Assembly (NCBI GenBank): GCA_030068145.1
Contig: JAPJBO010000473.1
Span: 1 to 64,000 of the forward strand
Length of the DNA: 64,000 nt
Origin: Diplonema papillatum
Taxonomy: Eukaryota; Euglenozoa; Diplonemea; Diplonemida; Diplonemidae
Direction: 5' to 3'
Every line of letters starts with the position of its first letter. The stretch's first letter is position 1. Position numbers and translations under genes: made by a program. Positions 1-10,316 of this stretch are shown here, piece after piece. Below the pieces are notes generated by a model. The model saw nothing but the letters and a program-made list of their open reading frames with translations, did not search any database and had not been told where the DNA came from.

Positions 1-104
1 GCCCCGCCCACCAACGCCCCGCCCACCAACGCCCCGCCCACCAACGCCCCGCCCACCAACGCCCCGCCCACCAACGCCCCGCCCACCAACGCCCCGCCCA
101 CAAT
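1..104 (+). repeat. In-frame 15-bp coding minisatellite
   Basis: Six full 15-bp units plus a partial seventh encode the pentapeptide APPTN in the frame of the membrane protein gene. The unit length is a multiple of three, so copy-number changes would keep the frame. It probably forms a Pro/Thr linker and may extend upstream of the window. Confidence 0.9.
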
Positions 105-3100
105 TTGCAGCGCAACCCTTTCCAACGTCACTTGCATCAGTGCGGCGCACTGCAGGTGGCGCGGACAAGGTTGCTCGAAGGCGTGTCCCTTGATTGACGA
201 CGAGTCGGAATGTCTCGAGGAAAACGCATGCTTTTGGCAACCCTCTGCAGATGTTTGCGTGGAGAGATTCGAACACAGCTGCGATGCCTGGATCGAGCGG
301 GTGGATTGCACAGAGTATGGCGGGTGTCAATGGGAAGAGGAGAGCGGCTTCTGCAAGGTGATGGACGTCGAGTGCGCGGATGCGTTTGGCGAAGTTGCGT
401 GCCTCGAGAATTCGGAGTGTTCGTGGACTGGCGCGGTGTGTGTGGAAGGGTGTAAAGGGAGGGGTGAGAAGGTGTGGTGCGAGACGCTCCCGGTCTGCTT
501 TTGGGACGCGGCGACCAACTGCTCCGCGAAGGCCGACGATGAGTGTCGGCGGTGGAACGACGAGGCGTCGTGCCCGGAGGCGAACTGCACGTGGTCGCCG
601 ATCACCGGGTGCGTGCCGAAGGAGGCGGTCGACAGCACGCTTTGCGCCGCGCAGCAGTTGAACGATTGCCTGTCGTTTTCGTACTGCGATTTGAGCGAGA
701 ACGGGACGCTCTGCGTGGACCGAGTCGAGTCCGGACCCCCTCCGGTCGCAGAAGATCCGTGTGGCTTCGACAGCGAGCAGGCGTGCCTGGAGGCTTCTTG
801 CATTTGGACGGACCTGCCTGCATCCTCAAGCGGCGTTTGCACGTCGTCGGCTCTCCCCGGGTGCCGCACTTTTTTCACAGCGCCGGCCTGCCAGGGCGCG
901 GTCGTCGGATGCGTTTTTTTCAACCAGATTTGCTACGACACGTGCTCCCTATCCAACACCGCCGCGCAGTGTTTGCAGGCCGGCTGTGTGTACTCGCCTT
1001 TGTCGCAACCCAAGTGCACGCGGGGTGACGTCGAAGTCACGTGCAGCACTTATTCGAACGAAGCGGAGTGCCGCGTCTCGGGGTTGGACCCGCCTTGCAC
1101 GTACGATGCCAGTACTCGTGCGTGCCGTACGTACGAGCCCGGGGAGTGCGGGTTTGCGACTGAGTCGCAGACTTGCCTTGACCATGCAGCGGATTGTGGC
1201 TGGTCTGACTTCACCACGGAGTGTCGAACGTGCGCTGACGCAGCTTCCCAACCGGACTGCGCATCCTTGTTGTCCTGCAGCTGGGATCCCGCCGGCACCG
1301 GTGCATGTGGGAAGACGGTCGTGCTTTCTCCGGTGGTGTTTTCAGTGGAATTGTCGCTGGCCATTCCCATGCCGGGCGTGCCATTCGCCGTCACTCTGCG
1401 CGGCGTGAGCCTCAGCGAAGAGGACAGGGTTGCGGTCATTCAACAGGGTACGGTCTGTCCTTTGTCCATACAAGGATACCCAACCACTCTGATAGGCGGA
1501 ACCGCCAGCGGACTCGTATCCCGGGCTATCACGGTCGCGAACTCCGGAATGTACCGCTTCTGTTACTTCAGCTCGGCGGGGAAAACGCCGTTGCAAGCCA
1601 CAGATGCCGAAGTCTTCCCATCGTTCGAGGTCAAGCACCGCTCCGCCTCGTCTTTGTCCCTTTCTTACCTGACCCAACCGTACAGCGGTGCCCCATTTGC
1701 GTTCGTGGTCTCTGGGCATTACTTGAAGTCCACTGACCGATTCATTTTCACGGCCCAAGATCAGGCGTGTCCGACAGACCTGTCGACGTACACCCGGTTC
1801 CTTGCGGTGACCTCGTCGTCTGCTGAGGGCGTCACAATCGTTTCCATCGGAGCTTGGATCCTTTGCTACGCATCGATCGCCCTCCAGTCAAACGGCTTGC
1901 CGGACCTCCTGAACTCCCGCGTGATCCCCCTGGCGAACGACCCGGTTGTGGTGGCGCAGTTTGTCGACTACCTGGCGGTCGACGTGCTGGAAGACGCGGC
2001 TTCCAACTTGTCGAATTCCGTCGGCTTCGACATCGCCGCGTTCAACGCGGAGCACTGCGACAAGGACCACGAGCGGGGCCCGAGACTCGTGACCCAAGAC
2101 ATCCTCGGGCATCACTGGGGGCCTGTTGTACGTCTCGACGGGTCTGCGGGCGCAGTGCGGTTCGGAACGATCGGGGGAAAGCGGTATTTAAGAGACCAGG
2201 CCTGCATCATCCCCGTAGTGCCCGAGACGTCGGTGCAGGACGTCACCCACGAGGCAACTGGAGACCGAGGGCATCTCCAGCTTTCGTTCGCGACCTTTGC
2301 CGTCGACGAGACGGATTTGGTCATGGTTTTCGCCGACTCGGACGTGTCGGCTGTGGGCAGCGTGCTCGGCAGCACGGTGCGAACCGACCTCGCCCCCGAC
2401 GCCGTCCACCCGAACTGCCCGGCGGAGCTCCTCGGTCACGAGCTGGTCGCGTCGTATTCCGGCCGCCAGCTCCAGCCCATGGAAAAAATCCGGGTCGGGT
2501 TCAGCGTGGACGAGGCGCGCGGCAAGGCAACCGCTCGGGTGTTCTTGGTCATCTGCACGGACGGAGCCGACCAAGGAGGGACCGGGCTGGCGCTCGACGT
2601 GGCGGTGGCGCCGCGGTGTCCGAAAGGTTGCACCGATCAGGAAGGGGTGGTGCGCGGGGTGTGCAATGTTGTCGAAGGGGAGATTCGCGGGGTTTGCGCG
2701 TGCTCGACGGGTTGGTCTGGCGAGGACTGCGGTGAGCGGGTCGTCTGCAGGGGCCGCGGGGCCGAGGTGTCGCCGAGGACGGCGCCGGGGAGTGCTGTGG
2801 ACACGCAGATGGCGGCGCTGTCGACCTGCGGGTTCTGGCTCAAGCCGAACCCTGCCCTCGACGCGTCGCTCACACGGTTCACCACGTTCCACGTCGTCAT
2901 CGAGGTCGTCTCCGCCGCGAGCTTCTCCTCCGACTGCAGCACGGACTACCTCCTCGTCTTCTCAGACTCCTACCAAGGGACCCTCCTCAACAAGATCTGC
3001 GCGACGGACCTCACTGCCGGCGGCTTCCTGCAGTACGTGCCCGCGCGGGAGGCGTACGTCGAAGCGTCAGCGAGCCTGGGCGGTCGCTTCGCGTTTCGGT

Positions 3101-6100
3101 ACAAAGTCGTGTCGACCGTGTGCCCCGGCGAGCTGGGGCCGTCGGGGGTGCCGACGCCCGAGACCGAGTGCAGCGGCCGCGGCAATTGCGTGACGCGGCC
3201 GCTGACGGAGAGATTCGCGGCGTTCCCGACGCACGCGAAAATGTGCGAGTGCAGCGACGAGTACGCGGCGCAGACCGTCGGAAGCAGCTGCGACGTCTGC
3301 GCCTTCGGGTACCGAGCGGTCAACGGCAGCGAGTGCTCGAACCAGACGACGTGCGCGACCCTTGACGAGTGCGGCGGGACAGCGCGGGCGACCACGTGCT
3401 CAGCCAAGGGGTGCATCTGCAAGGAGCCGTACTTCGGCGCGGATTGCTCGGTAACGGTCCCAGGAGCGGTGCGGGAAGCGATCGCCGAAAAAGAGCTCGG
3501 GTCCTCGATGATGCTGCGGTTCTCGTTCGAAGACGGGGTCATCGCGAACGTCGGGGGTGCGGTTCGGGGCATCCCCGACACCGCCCGTTTGGCCTGCACG
3601 GAAGACGAAGACTCCCCCTGCCTGCAGAGCAAGCGCTTCCGGGGGAACGTCTACGGCGAGGAGCGGCGGCTGGCGGACGGCACCTCCGCCGGGAACGGGC
3701 TGTACCTCAACAAAGAAGCTCCCGCGACGAACGTTTTTTCGGACCACGTCATCGTGTCGGACATCGCCGGCACCGGAATGGACGTCGAGTCCTCGTTCAC
3801 GGTGTCGGCTTGGGTGCGCGTGTCTCGCGCCACGTCTGGGGTGCTCGTGGCGAAGGTGGACAACGTCGTGTACAAAAACGGTCAGAGTGTTGCTCTGTCG
3901 TTCGCGGTGCCACGGATGGTGGTGGGCGAGTCGGAAGGACCCGCGCCGTTGGAGCCGAGGGTATACTTTGCCGTGTATCTCGATGGTAATGACGGGTCGG
4001 TCACGTACTTCACCTCGCAGCCTTCCGACATCCACGGTGCCGGGGAGGAGGGGACGTTCGCGCGGAAGTTCAGAGTCGGCGACTCGCTCTTCGACGCAAA
4101 CTGGCACTACATGGTCCTTTCCATCGGCAGCGACACCGGCCGCTTCGAGGGCCAAGTCTTCATCGACGGCAGGACGTCGACGACAGACGCGAGCTACGTG
4201 CAATGCCTCCCGTCACTTCCCGCGTCCGTGGTCCCCGGCGTGCCGAGCGCGGCCGTTTACGACAGCAACTTCGGGGTGCCCGTGGCGGCCCCCGGGGGGC
4301 TGCTTGTATTCGGGTACAATTTCAGCGGGACGGTCGACGAGGTGCGGTTGTACGACGCGCGCCTGACGCACTACACGGTGGTGGAGATTGGGTCCATGGA
4401 GCTCTTCGAGGGCGAGCTGAGCCTCGCGTCGCGGATGCTGATCGCCATGGCGGTCCTCGCGCTGGTGTTCCTCGGGGGGATCGTTGCGTTTTCGGTCGCC
4501 ATGCGGCTGCTGCGGGGGCAGAAAGAGAACCTGCTGCGAAACCTCCGGCGCGGCGCGTCTCAGGTGGTCCCGATTCTCCCGGCAGAGTCCCCGAGGGCCC
4601 TCGGCGTGTCGGGCATCAACGTCACCGTCAACCATTCCGAAACCGCGTCGAACCTGACCAGAGACCCGTCTGCTGAGAAGCCAAACCTCGCCGCCTCCGG
4701 CTTCGTCAAAGACCCCGAGTTTTGCGACTCTCAGTCTTCGCAAGACGACAAATTCGAAGACAACACCGCGCTCCCGTTGTCTCGGCAGGAAACGTACCAC
4801 GACACGACCTCGTACCGGGCGCGTCTCATCACGATGAAGGTGAAAGCAACCATCATCCGGGACACCTGGCAGATGCTCGCCCTGCTGCTGACGTCGTGGG
4901 ATTGGCCGCCCTTGTTCAACCAGGTCTTTGGGTACATCTCGCACCCCATCTCTCTCGACGTGCTGCATCTGTCGAGCGGGCAGGGGAAGACGGGGGGTCG
5001 GTCCACGTTCGAGTGGGCGTTCTACGCGGGGAGCGCGGCGTGCATGATAGGCGTCGTCGCCCTGGGGATGATCGTCACCGGCGAAAAAGGGCAGTCCGCC
5101 GACGTCATGCAGCGGGAGAGGAAGGCGTGGCGAGACATCATGCGGCGCTGGAGGAACGCGGAGCTGCAAGCCGAAGAGGGAGGCCCGGACGCGAAGGACA
5201 TCCTCGAGCGCGCGCGGGTGCGGAAAACCGAAGAGCTGAAAGCAGCTGGGTTTGACAAGCGGAAAAGCGACCGGATCGCCTCCGTCGCTGTTCTGCTGAT
5301 CTCCACGATGTACCTCCCCGTCACCCGAGGCGCGATCATGGTCATGCGATGCCATCGGGACGTGCAGTGCATTTGGGATTGCGCGTCGCTTTCGGACACG
5401 GACGCGTCGTACCGCACCGCGTTCACAACGGCGCTCGCGATGTGCATCGTCGTGAGCATCGGCATTCCGTTGTTTTTTTGTTACGTGACCTTCCGGAAAA
5501 TGGTGCTGTTCGACGCTTTGCACCCCAACCGCGACACGCGGGCAGACGATTGGATCGTTTTCACGAGGGAAGACCGGACGTCGTACAAGGACGTGTATTC
5601 CGGGTTCGAGTACCGCTGGGCGTACTTCCAAGTGTACCTGATGCTGTTCAAGGCGACGATGTGCATGCCGGCCCTCGGGCTCGAGAAGAACGGCGCGGAT
5701 CAGTTGATTGTCGCGGTGGTGATCCTGGGGGTTTTCACGTTTTCGATCTTCGCGGCGACGCCGTTTATTGTAGCGGCGTGTGACCACATCATGCAGGTCG
5801 GGCAGGTGAACATCATGGTGTGCATCGCGGTGTGCTGCTTCTACAGGGTCAACCCCAGCAGCGACTGGTACGGGCTCGTGCTGATATGGACGAGCGGCTT
5901 CACCCTCGTCGCGCAGCTGTGGATCATGTTTTCCGTCCACTCGACGAAGTTGTCGCGTGCGCACGCTGGCGACCGCCGGCAATCTGTGCCCCGTGTTCAC
6001 GTGGAGAGTGCCGACGGGTCCAGCTGCGAGGGAAGCGACAGCGCGGGCTCCGCTGCGGCGGTCGACCCTGTCTTTACTATAGTCCCGCAGCCGTCGGGAT

Positions 6101-6456
6101 GCCAAGCAAACGAGTCGCCGGGCGCCGCGGAGTTCCACAAGCAGCTCGGGCAGCTGGGTGAGCTGGCGGCGCTGGCCCTGTCGAGCCCCCGCTCGGGCCC
6201 GACTTCTCCGTTCGCGGCGGGGGCTAACCCCCTCGAGCGGAAGAGCCCGCAGCTGCACGACGCGCAGCCGGCGTGGCGGCTCAACGGCGGCGCCTCGCAC
6301 GGGTTCTCCTACTCCGGGCCGAAACCTTTCGCGGAGAGGAGGCCTTCGCAGCAGGGCGCACCCGCCTACTGCAGCGATTCGGTCGACCAATCCCCGCTGG
6401 AGTCCTTCAGGAGCCCGACTGTGCCGAAAAGCGCCCTCAGCGCGTTCCCGCCGTGA
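1..6456 (+). CDS. Giant Cys-rich/EGF/LamG-like multi-pass membrane protein, 5' partial
   Basis: The frame is open from base 1, so the gene starts upstream; 2151 residues are visible (residue 1 = base 1). In order: Pro/Thr repeat (1-30); about 13 short modules of form C-x-[WFY]-x(4-12)-C (33-430); two ~105-aa repeats with G-x-PFA and CP motifs (440-660); an EGF-like Cys cluster (~870-915); a CUB-like stretch (~915-1040); further EGF-like cysteines (1040-1160); a concanavalin/LamG-like region (~1165-1470); a hydrophobic helix (1478-1504); then about seven more hydrophobic segments between ~1620 and 1980 and a Ser/Pro-rich tail. This suggests a surface receptor or adhesin with an extracellular N-terminal region and a polytopic C-terminal domain. 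I cannot name the C-terminal fold; a TRP- or GPCR-like fold is only a guess. High GC3 supports the frame. Stop TGA at 6454-6456. Confidence 0.85.
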   Translation, partial: APPTNAPPTNAPPTNAPPTNAPPTNAPPTNAPPTICSATLSNVTCISAAHCRWRGQGCSKACPLIDDESECLEENACFWQPSADVCVERFEHSCDAWIERVDCTEYGGCQWEEESGFCKVMDVECADAFGEVACLENSECSWTGAVCVEGCKGRGEKVWCETLPVCFWDAATNCSAKADDECRRWNDEASCPEANCTWSPITGCVPKEAVDSTLCAAQQLNDCLSFSYCDLSENGTLCVDRVESGPPPVAEDPCGFDSEQACLEASCIWTDLPASSSGVCTSSALPGCRTFFTAPACQGAVVGCVFFNQICYDTCSLSNTAAQCLQAGCVYSPLSQPKCTRGDVEVTCSTYSNEAECRVSGLDPPCTYDASTRACRTYEPGECGFATESQTCLDHAADCGWSDFTTECRTCADAASQPDCASLLSCSWDPAGTGACGKTVVLSPVVFSVELSLAIPMPGVPFAVTLRGVSLSEEDRVAVIQQGTVCPLSIQGYPTTLIGGTASGLVSRAITVANSGMYRFCYFSSAGKTPLQATDAEVFPSFEVKHRSASSLSLSYLTQPYSGAPFAFVVSGHYLKSTDRFIFTAQDQACPTDLSTYTRFLAVTSSSAEGVTIVSIGAWILCYASIALQSNGLPDLLNSRVIPLANDPVVVAQFVDYLAVDVLEDAASNLSNSVGFDIAAFNAEHCDKDHERGPRLVTQDILGHHWGPVVRLDGSAGAVRFGTIGGKRYLRDQACIIPVVPETSVQDVTHEATGDRGHLQLSFATFAVDETDLVMVFADSDVSAVGSVLGSTVRTDLAPDAVHPNCPAELLGHELVASYSGRQLQPMEKIRVGFSVDEARGKATARVFLVICTDGADQGGTGLALDVAVAPRCPKGCTDQEGVVRGVCNVVEGEIRGVCACSTGWSGEDCGERVVCRGRGAEVSPRTAPGSAVDTQMAALSTCGFWLKPNPALDASLTRFTTFHVVIEVVSAASFSSDCSTDYLLVFSDSYQGTLLNKICATDLTAGGFLQYVPAREAYVEASASLGGRFAFRYKVVSTVCPGELGPSGVPTPETECSGRGNCVTRPLTERFAAFPTHAKMCECSDEYAAQTVGSSCDVCAFGYRAVNGSECSNQTTCATLDECGGTARATTCSAKGCICKEPYFGADCSVTVPGAVREAIAEKELGSSMMLRFSFEDGVIANVGGAVRGIPDTARLACTEDEDSPCLQSKRFRGNVYGEERRLADGTSAGNGLYLNKEAPATNVFSDHVIVSDIAGTGMDVESSFTVSAWVRVSRATSGVLVAKVDNVVYKNGQSVALSFAVPRMVVGESEGPAPLEPRVYFAVYLDGNDGSVTYFTSQPSDIHGAGEEGTFARKFRVGDSLFDANWHYMVLSIGSDTGRFEGQVFIDGRTSTTDASYVQCLPSLPASVVPGVPSAAVYDSNFGVPVAAPGGLLVFGYNFSGTVDEVRLYDARLTHYTVVEIGSMELFEGELSLASRMLIAMAVLALVFLGGIVAFSVAMRLLRGQKENLLRNLRRGASQVVPILPAESPRALGVSGINVTVNHSETASNLTRDPSAEKPNLAASGFVKDPEFCDSQSSQDDKFEDNTALPLSRQETYHDTTSYRARLITMKVKATIIRDTWQMLALLLTSWDWPPLFNQVFGYISHPISLDVLHLSSGQGKTGGRSTFEWAFYAGSAACMIGVVALGMIVTGEKGQSADVMQRERKAWRDIMRRWRNAELQAEEGGPDAKDILERARVRKTEELKAAGFDKRKSDRIASVAVLLISTMYLPVTRGAIMVMRCHRDVQCIWDCASLSDTDASYRTAFTTALAMCIVVSIGIPLFFCYVTFRKMVLFDALHPNRDTRADDWIVFTREDRTSYKDVYSGFEYRWAYFQVYLMLFKATMCMPALGLEKNGADQLIVAVVILGVFTFSIFAATPFIVAACDHIMQVGQVNIMVCIAVCCFYRVNPSSDWYGLVLIWTSGFTLVAQLWIMFSVHSTKLSRAHAGDRRQSVPRVHVESADGSSCEGSDSAGSAAAVDPVFTIVPQPSGCQANESPGAAEFHKQLGQLGELAALALSSPRSGPTSPFAAGANPLERKSPQLHDAQPAWRLNGGASHGFSYSGPKPFAERRPSQQGAPAYCSDSVDQSPLESFRSPTVPKSALSAFPP

Positions 6457-6836
6457 GCCGACTCGACGGCACTTCCGGCGGAAAAAAAACTCGCGCGCCT
6501 GAAACTACGGTGGAGTCCAGCCTCAGAAGCTGGAGTTAAGGAAGAGTTTACGGCTGCCAAGGTAACCGGCCCCCCAGGGGTTGAAACCTTTGGAGTTAGA
6601 AAAAGCTGGTGTCGCAACCGCCTTCTTCTGGTGGGTATGATCTGCAATACATCTAGTCAGTGCTACGCCAGCGCGTTCCGCCGTGAGCCGACTCGACGGC
6701 ACTTCCGGCGGAAATAAAACTCGCGCGCCTGAAACTACGGTGGAGTCCAGCCTCAGAAGCTGGGGTTAAGGAAGAGTTTACGGCTGCCAAGGTAACCGGC
6801 CCCCCGGGGGTTGAAACCTTTGGAGTTAGAAAAAAA
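6440..6836 (+). repeat. Two tandem copies of the membrane gene's 3' end
   Basis: A ~231-bp unit starting in the last five codons and running through the stop and 3' flank is present at 6440 and again at 6671, with one base missing from the coding part of the second copy. Each unit contains the motif GGTGGAGTCCAGCCTCAGAA, which matches the ends of inverted-repeat elements elsewhere in the window. Confidence 0.85.
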
Positions 6837-6864
6837 CGGGAGCCACACCCGCCTTCTTGGTGTG

Positions 6865-7762
6865 GATTTACGTGCGCCTTGGTGTGCAGACTGATGCATT
6901 TACCAGTAGCAGGTCGGTGTAGGCATCCCACCCACTACAACATCTACAGGACCCTGGTGTGCAGACTTATGCACCCGCCAGCAGCAGGTCGGTGTAGGCA
7001 TCCTACACACTACAACATCTACAGGACCCTGGTGTGCAGACTTATGCACCCGCCAGCAGCAGGTCGGTGTAGGCATCCCACCCACTACAACATCTACAGG
7101 ACCCTGGTGTGCAGACTTATGCACCCGCCAGCAGCAGGTCGGTGTAGGCATCCTACACACTACAACATCTACAGGACCCTGGTGTGCAGACTTATGCACC
7201 CGCCAGCAGCAGGTCGGTGTAGGCATCCCACCCACTACAACATCTACAGGACCCTGGTGTGCAGACTTATGCACCCGCCAGCAGCAGGTCGGTGTAGGCA
7301 TCCTACACACTACAACATCTACAGGACCCTGGTGTGCAGACTTATGCACCCGCCAGCAGCAGGTCGGTGTAGGCATCCCACCCACTACAACATCTACAGG
7401 ACCCTGGTGTGCAGACTTATGCACCCGCCAGCAGCAGGTCGGTGTAGGCATCCTACACACTACAACATCTACAGGACCCTGGTGTGCAGACTTATGCACC
7501 CGCCAGCAGCAGGTCGGTGTAGGCATCCCACCCACTACAACATCTACAGGACCCTGGTGTGCAGACTTATGCACCCGCCAGCAGCAGGTCGGTGTAGGCA
7601 TCCTACACACTACAACATCTACAGGACCCTGGTGTGCAGACTTATGCACCCGCCAGCAGCAGGTCGGTGTAGGCATCCTACACACTACAACATCTACAGG
7701 ACCCTGGTGTGCAGACTTATGCACCCGCCAGCAGCAGGTCGGTGTAGGCATCCTACACACTA
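6865..7762 (+). repeat. 75-bp minisatellite with alternating variants, 12 units
   Basis: Twelve units of 75 bp. Two variants, ending ATCCCACCCAC or ATCCTACACAC, alternate A-B five times and then run B-B, giving a 150-bp higher-order unit. The first unit is divergent (ATGCATTTACCAGTAGC). The period is a multiple of three, so long open frames exist on both strands; they are repeat artefacts. Confidence 0.93.
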
Positions 7763-7765
7763 CGT

Positions 7766-8016
7766 TCGGTTTGAAACATTTCGAACCTTCCCGCGCGCCG
7801 AAGGCTGTTGAGCCGACTCGACGGCCTTCCGGCGTAGTGGGCTCGCGCGATGTCCGCCGCTGCACCACCCCCTGCACACTTTCGATGATGACTCGAACCC
7901 TTTCACCCCAACGGCAACGCAGCAAACGTCCCGAGTCCTGAACTCGGCACAACGCGCGCGATTGCCGTCGACTCACTCCCGCTGCACGGTGGAGTCCAGC
8001 CTCAGAAGCTGGAGCT
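7766..8016 (+). repeat. Third remnant of the 3'-end unit and an isolated element end
   Basis: At 7805-7850 the motif GAGCCGACTCGACGG and following bases match the 3' end of the membrane gene, a third degenerate copy beyond the minisatellite. At 7987-8016 the element-end motif GGTGGAGTCCAGCCTCAGAA recurs. Nothing else is recognisable. Confidence 0.6.
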
Positions 8017-8093
8017 GAAGCTGCGGCAGCCGTCCCAGAGAAGGAAAATCATTCCAACATTTGCAAGCACGTTCTTGCAATCTCCCCACCTTC

Positions 8094-8368
8094 TTTTTAC
8101 ATAAGCGCCAGCTTGGAAGGAAATGCTCGACTAAAGCTGCCCGACGAAGAACCGAAGGGATCCCAAGTGCTGTAACTACCGAACCACGTGTTGAACGGAC
8201 GTGAGGTCTTGCAGGTCCACCCCTACACGACAAATCACACAAACTCAACAGGTCAAAGTCCTGAGTGAGAAAACAACACACGGTGGTGTAAGCGAAGAAC
8301 AAATCAGATTGTGTTTGTATTGTATTTTGCCCCTTACCTCTATACTTCCTCCCTTTCATTCGGAGTCG
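8094..8368 (+). repeat. Dispersed repeat family A, near full-length
   Basis: About 270 bp starting TACATAAGCGCCAGCTTG and ending in a pyrimidine-rich tail (CCCCTTACCTCTATA). Shared with 8717, 16582, 35472 and 58792, all in the same orientation. No ORF and no clear pol III boxes; SINE-like by size only. Confidence 0.85.
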
Positions 8369-8457
8369 AAGCAGCTACCTCGAGTATTTCGGAGTTAACA
8401 ATGCGTCGTTGCTACCGAGGATTAGTAGTTGGCACGCGCGGAACTCACCTGCTTTTG

Positions 8458-8622
8458 AGCCGGTCCGTCCCTATCTCTTGAAACTGCATCGAAGTGCCTG
8501 CCGCTGTTTATCACAGTGAATCACGGTCCACCACGGTCTGTCAGGTCCATCTCTATCCCCTAGAGCTGCGAATTGCCCGGTGCTGTATTCTTCGGTCTAT
8601 CACAAGAGGGGATGGACCGGCT
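8458..8622. mobile_element. MITE family E, ~165 bp
   Basis: Terminal inverted repeats CCGGTCCGTCCCTATCTC and GAGGGGATGGACCGG bound a ~165-bp non-coding element. Related copies lie at 19410-19575 and 41703-41883. Confidence 0.8.
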
Positions 8623-8716
8623 GCGCACCAAAGGTCATACTACTTCCCCCCCAAAATGGGGCTGGGTGTCCCAGGTTTTACCCGGTTGGGCATTTCACGG
8701 ACATGTCAAGCTGGCG

Positions 8717-8926
8717 CTTTACATAAGCGCCAGCTTGAAAGGAAATGCTCGACGATGCTGCCCGACAAAGAACAGAAGGGATACAAAATGCTGTAACTAC
8801 CGAACCACGTGTTGAACGGACGTGAGGTCATGCGGGTCTACCCCTACACGACAAATCACACAAACACAACAGGTCAAAAGTCCTGAGTGAGAAAACAACT
8901 CACGGTGGTGTAAGCGAAGAACAAAG
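8717..8926 (+). repeat. Dispersed repeat family A, truncated
   Basis: Same start as the family A copy at 8094 (TACATAAGCGCCAGCTTG) but lacks the pyrimidine-rich end. Confidence 0.8.
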
Positions 8927-9240
8927 GTTTGCGACTTTGCGTACTTCGCGGAATATCACGACCCTGGTGCTTGCCCGCGCCTTGGGGTGCTCAATACTCA
9001 GCTCGACCCTTAGATGCCGCTGTCGTAGGAGGTAGCAGGACCACCACTGGTGCAGTCACACAGGTGACTACCTGGGGCACCCCTCGGGTGTCCCAGGTTT
9101 TACCCAGTCTGTCATTTACCCGTTCCAGCTTTAGTCCAGTTCAACATTATTCCAAGTACGGTAATTTGTTGGCATGTGTCCGCCAACGTGGTCTAAGTTG
9201 CCTGAAAAAAAAAAAAAAAAAAAAAAAAAGAAAAAAAGTT
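8927..9240. other. No gene seen; A-rich tract
   Basis: No coding signal. A run of about 30 bases, nearly all A, lies at 9205-9237. The phrase GTGTCCCAGGTTTTACCC occurs here (9088) and at 8668, hinting at another short dispersed repeat. Confidence 0.6.
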
Positions 9241-9247
9241 GCCTGAA

Positions 9248-9400
9248 AGCCCCGGATCCGGGGAATCGAACCGTAGTTCCCCCGTCCCCCGTTCCAGCCA
9301 CAGTAGTCCACTACACTACTCAAAGCTGATAGGGCAGAAGCCCTTGGTGGCTTGCACTGACTTGAATTCGTGGGCTACCTCCTTACGAAACATGTGCCCT
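9248..9400 (-). pseudogene. Degenerate 18S rRNA fragment
   Basis: On the minus strand this reads like the conserved 18S segment around GCCCTATCAGCTTT and GTGTAGTGGACTACTGTGGC and then GGTTCGATTCCCCGG. It aligns by eye with the better copy at 62780-63060 but carries many substitutions (for example in the segment corresponding to AACGGGGAATTAGGG). It is too short and diverged to be functional. Confidence 0.8.
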
Positions 9401-9716
9401 ATTCACAAGCTAAACCCCAATCCAACACAGGAAATACGGGCCAACCCCCATATCTGTAGGTGTACTGTCTCAAAAGCTTGCCAGAGAGCCCCAGTCCCTT
9501 TGTGTTAACGAAGTCTTGAACTCCCCTTTTCTAGAGTTAAAGTTCGCTTTCTCTCCTCTCTTTGTTTTCTTCGAAGTAACAAATAACGCTAACAACAAAC
9601 CTACGATTTTTTTGTTCGAAGTGACAAGGCTTTGTGCTTGCATAGGAGGGAGTGCTCTGCCTTCTAAAAAAAACCGTTAACCAAAATCTTTCCCCCCTCC
9701 CCCTTCGTACCCAGAA
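9401..9716. other. No gene or element recognised
   Basis: Low-complexity A/T-rich stretch with purine and pyrimidine runs; no coding signal. Confidence 0.5.
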
Positions 9717-10008
9717 GAAGAAGAAAGAAAAAGAAAAGGCCGCTCCTGGTCCAGGAACGTGACGGTCAACCACAGCTTGCAAAGCTTGAGTCGGAGGCAG
9801 CACAGTGCCACAACCCCGTCCACTCTGCTCTGTGGCTGACCGTCTCGACGAGCTTGTGTTCAGCGCAAGCGCCAAGCCAAGGTGCGCCAAGCCTTGATGC
9901 TTTAGTTTGGGAAATCGGGAGCCACTTGACCTGTAGGCCCGTGGCTCTGCAGTTCCGCCGAACACGTGAAGCTTGGCTCCCGTGTAGCAGGCTTTCCCTG
10001 GTACCCCT
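9717..10008 (-). repeat. Dispersed repeat family B (SINE-like), full copy
   Basis: About 290 bp. Read on the minus strand it starts GGTACCAGGGAAAGCCTG and ends in a pyrimidine tail (complement of the AAGAAAAAGAAAAGG stretch at the left end). Other copies: 11796, 18545, 50885 and, inverted, 60909. The tail and dispersed spread resemble a SINE; no A/B boxes were found. Confidence 0.85.
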
Positions 10009-10316
10009 TCGCACCCAAAGAAAGATTTTCCCCCCGCAAGCGTTTTTCTGGCACCGTCCGTGTGAATTGCGAAGGCTAAAAAAAGACGCAGGAGGTGTCT
10101 GGCTGACCTTAATCCCGAACGAACGAACGAAGGATCGAGAACTTTGTGAACGAAGTGAGAGAAGTTGTAAACGTGTGCCGAAAGGCGGTTTTAGTGTGCG
10201 CGGGGGCCCTGTACGAAACTCACAAAACCACTCCCGCTGATGCCCGAACTAAGCATGGAGCAATGTCGGTATTTGTATGTTCTTGTACCGTAGTAGCACA
10301 GGACAGTAGTGGGGCC
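10009..10316. other. No gene or element recognised
   Basis: Mixed-composition DNA. No frame with coding-like composition on either strand. Confidence 0.5.

Noticed and set aside
4213-6390. 725-aa minus-strand frame
   Set aside because: Shadow of the GC-rich membrane protein gene; Arg/His-rich composition typical of antisense frames.
6865-7762. CRISPR array
   Set aside because: Whole 75-bp units are repeated with no unique spacers, and the context is eukaryotic.
6879-7976. 310- and 358-aa repeat proteins on both strands
   Set aside because: A 75-bp period is divisible by three, so any stop-free unit gives an endless frame; no coding context.
9260-9310. tRNA gene suggested by GGTTCGATTCC on the minus strand
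   Set aside because: The stretch belongs to the 18S rRNA conserved block, which contains the same phrase; no cloverleaf forms.
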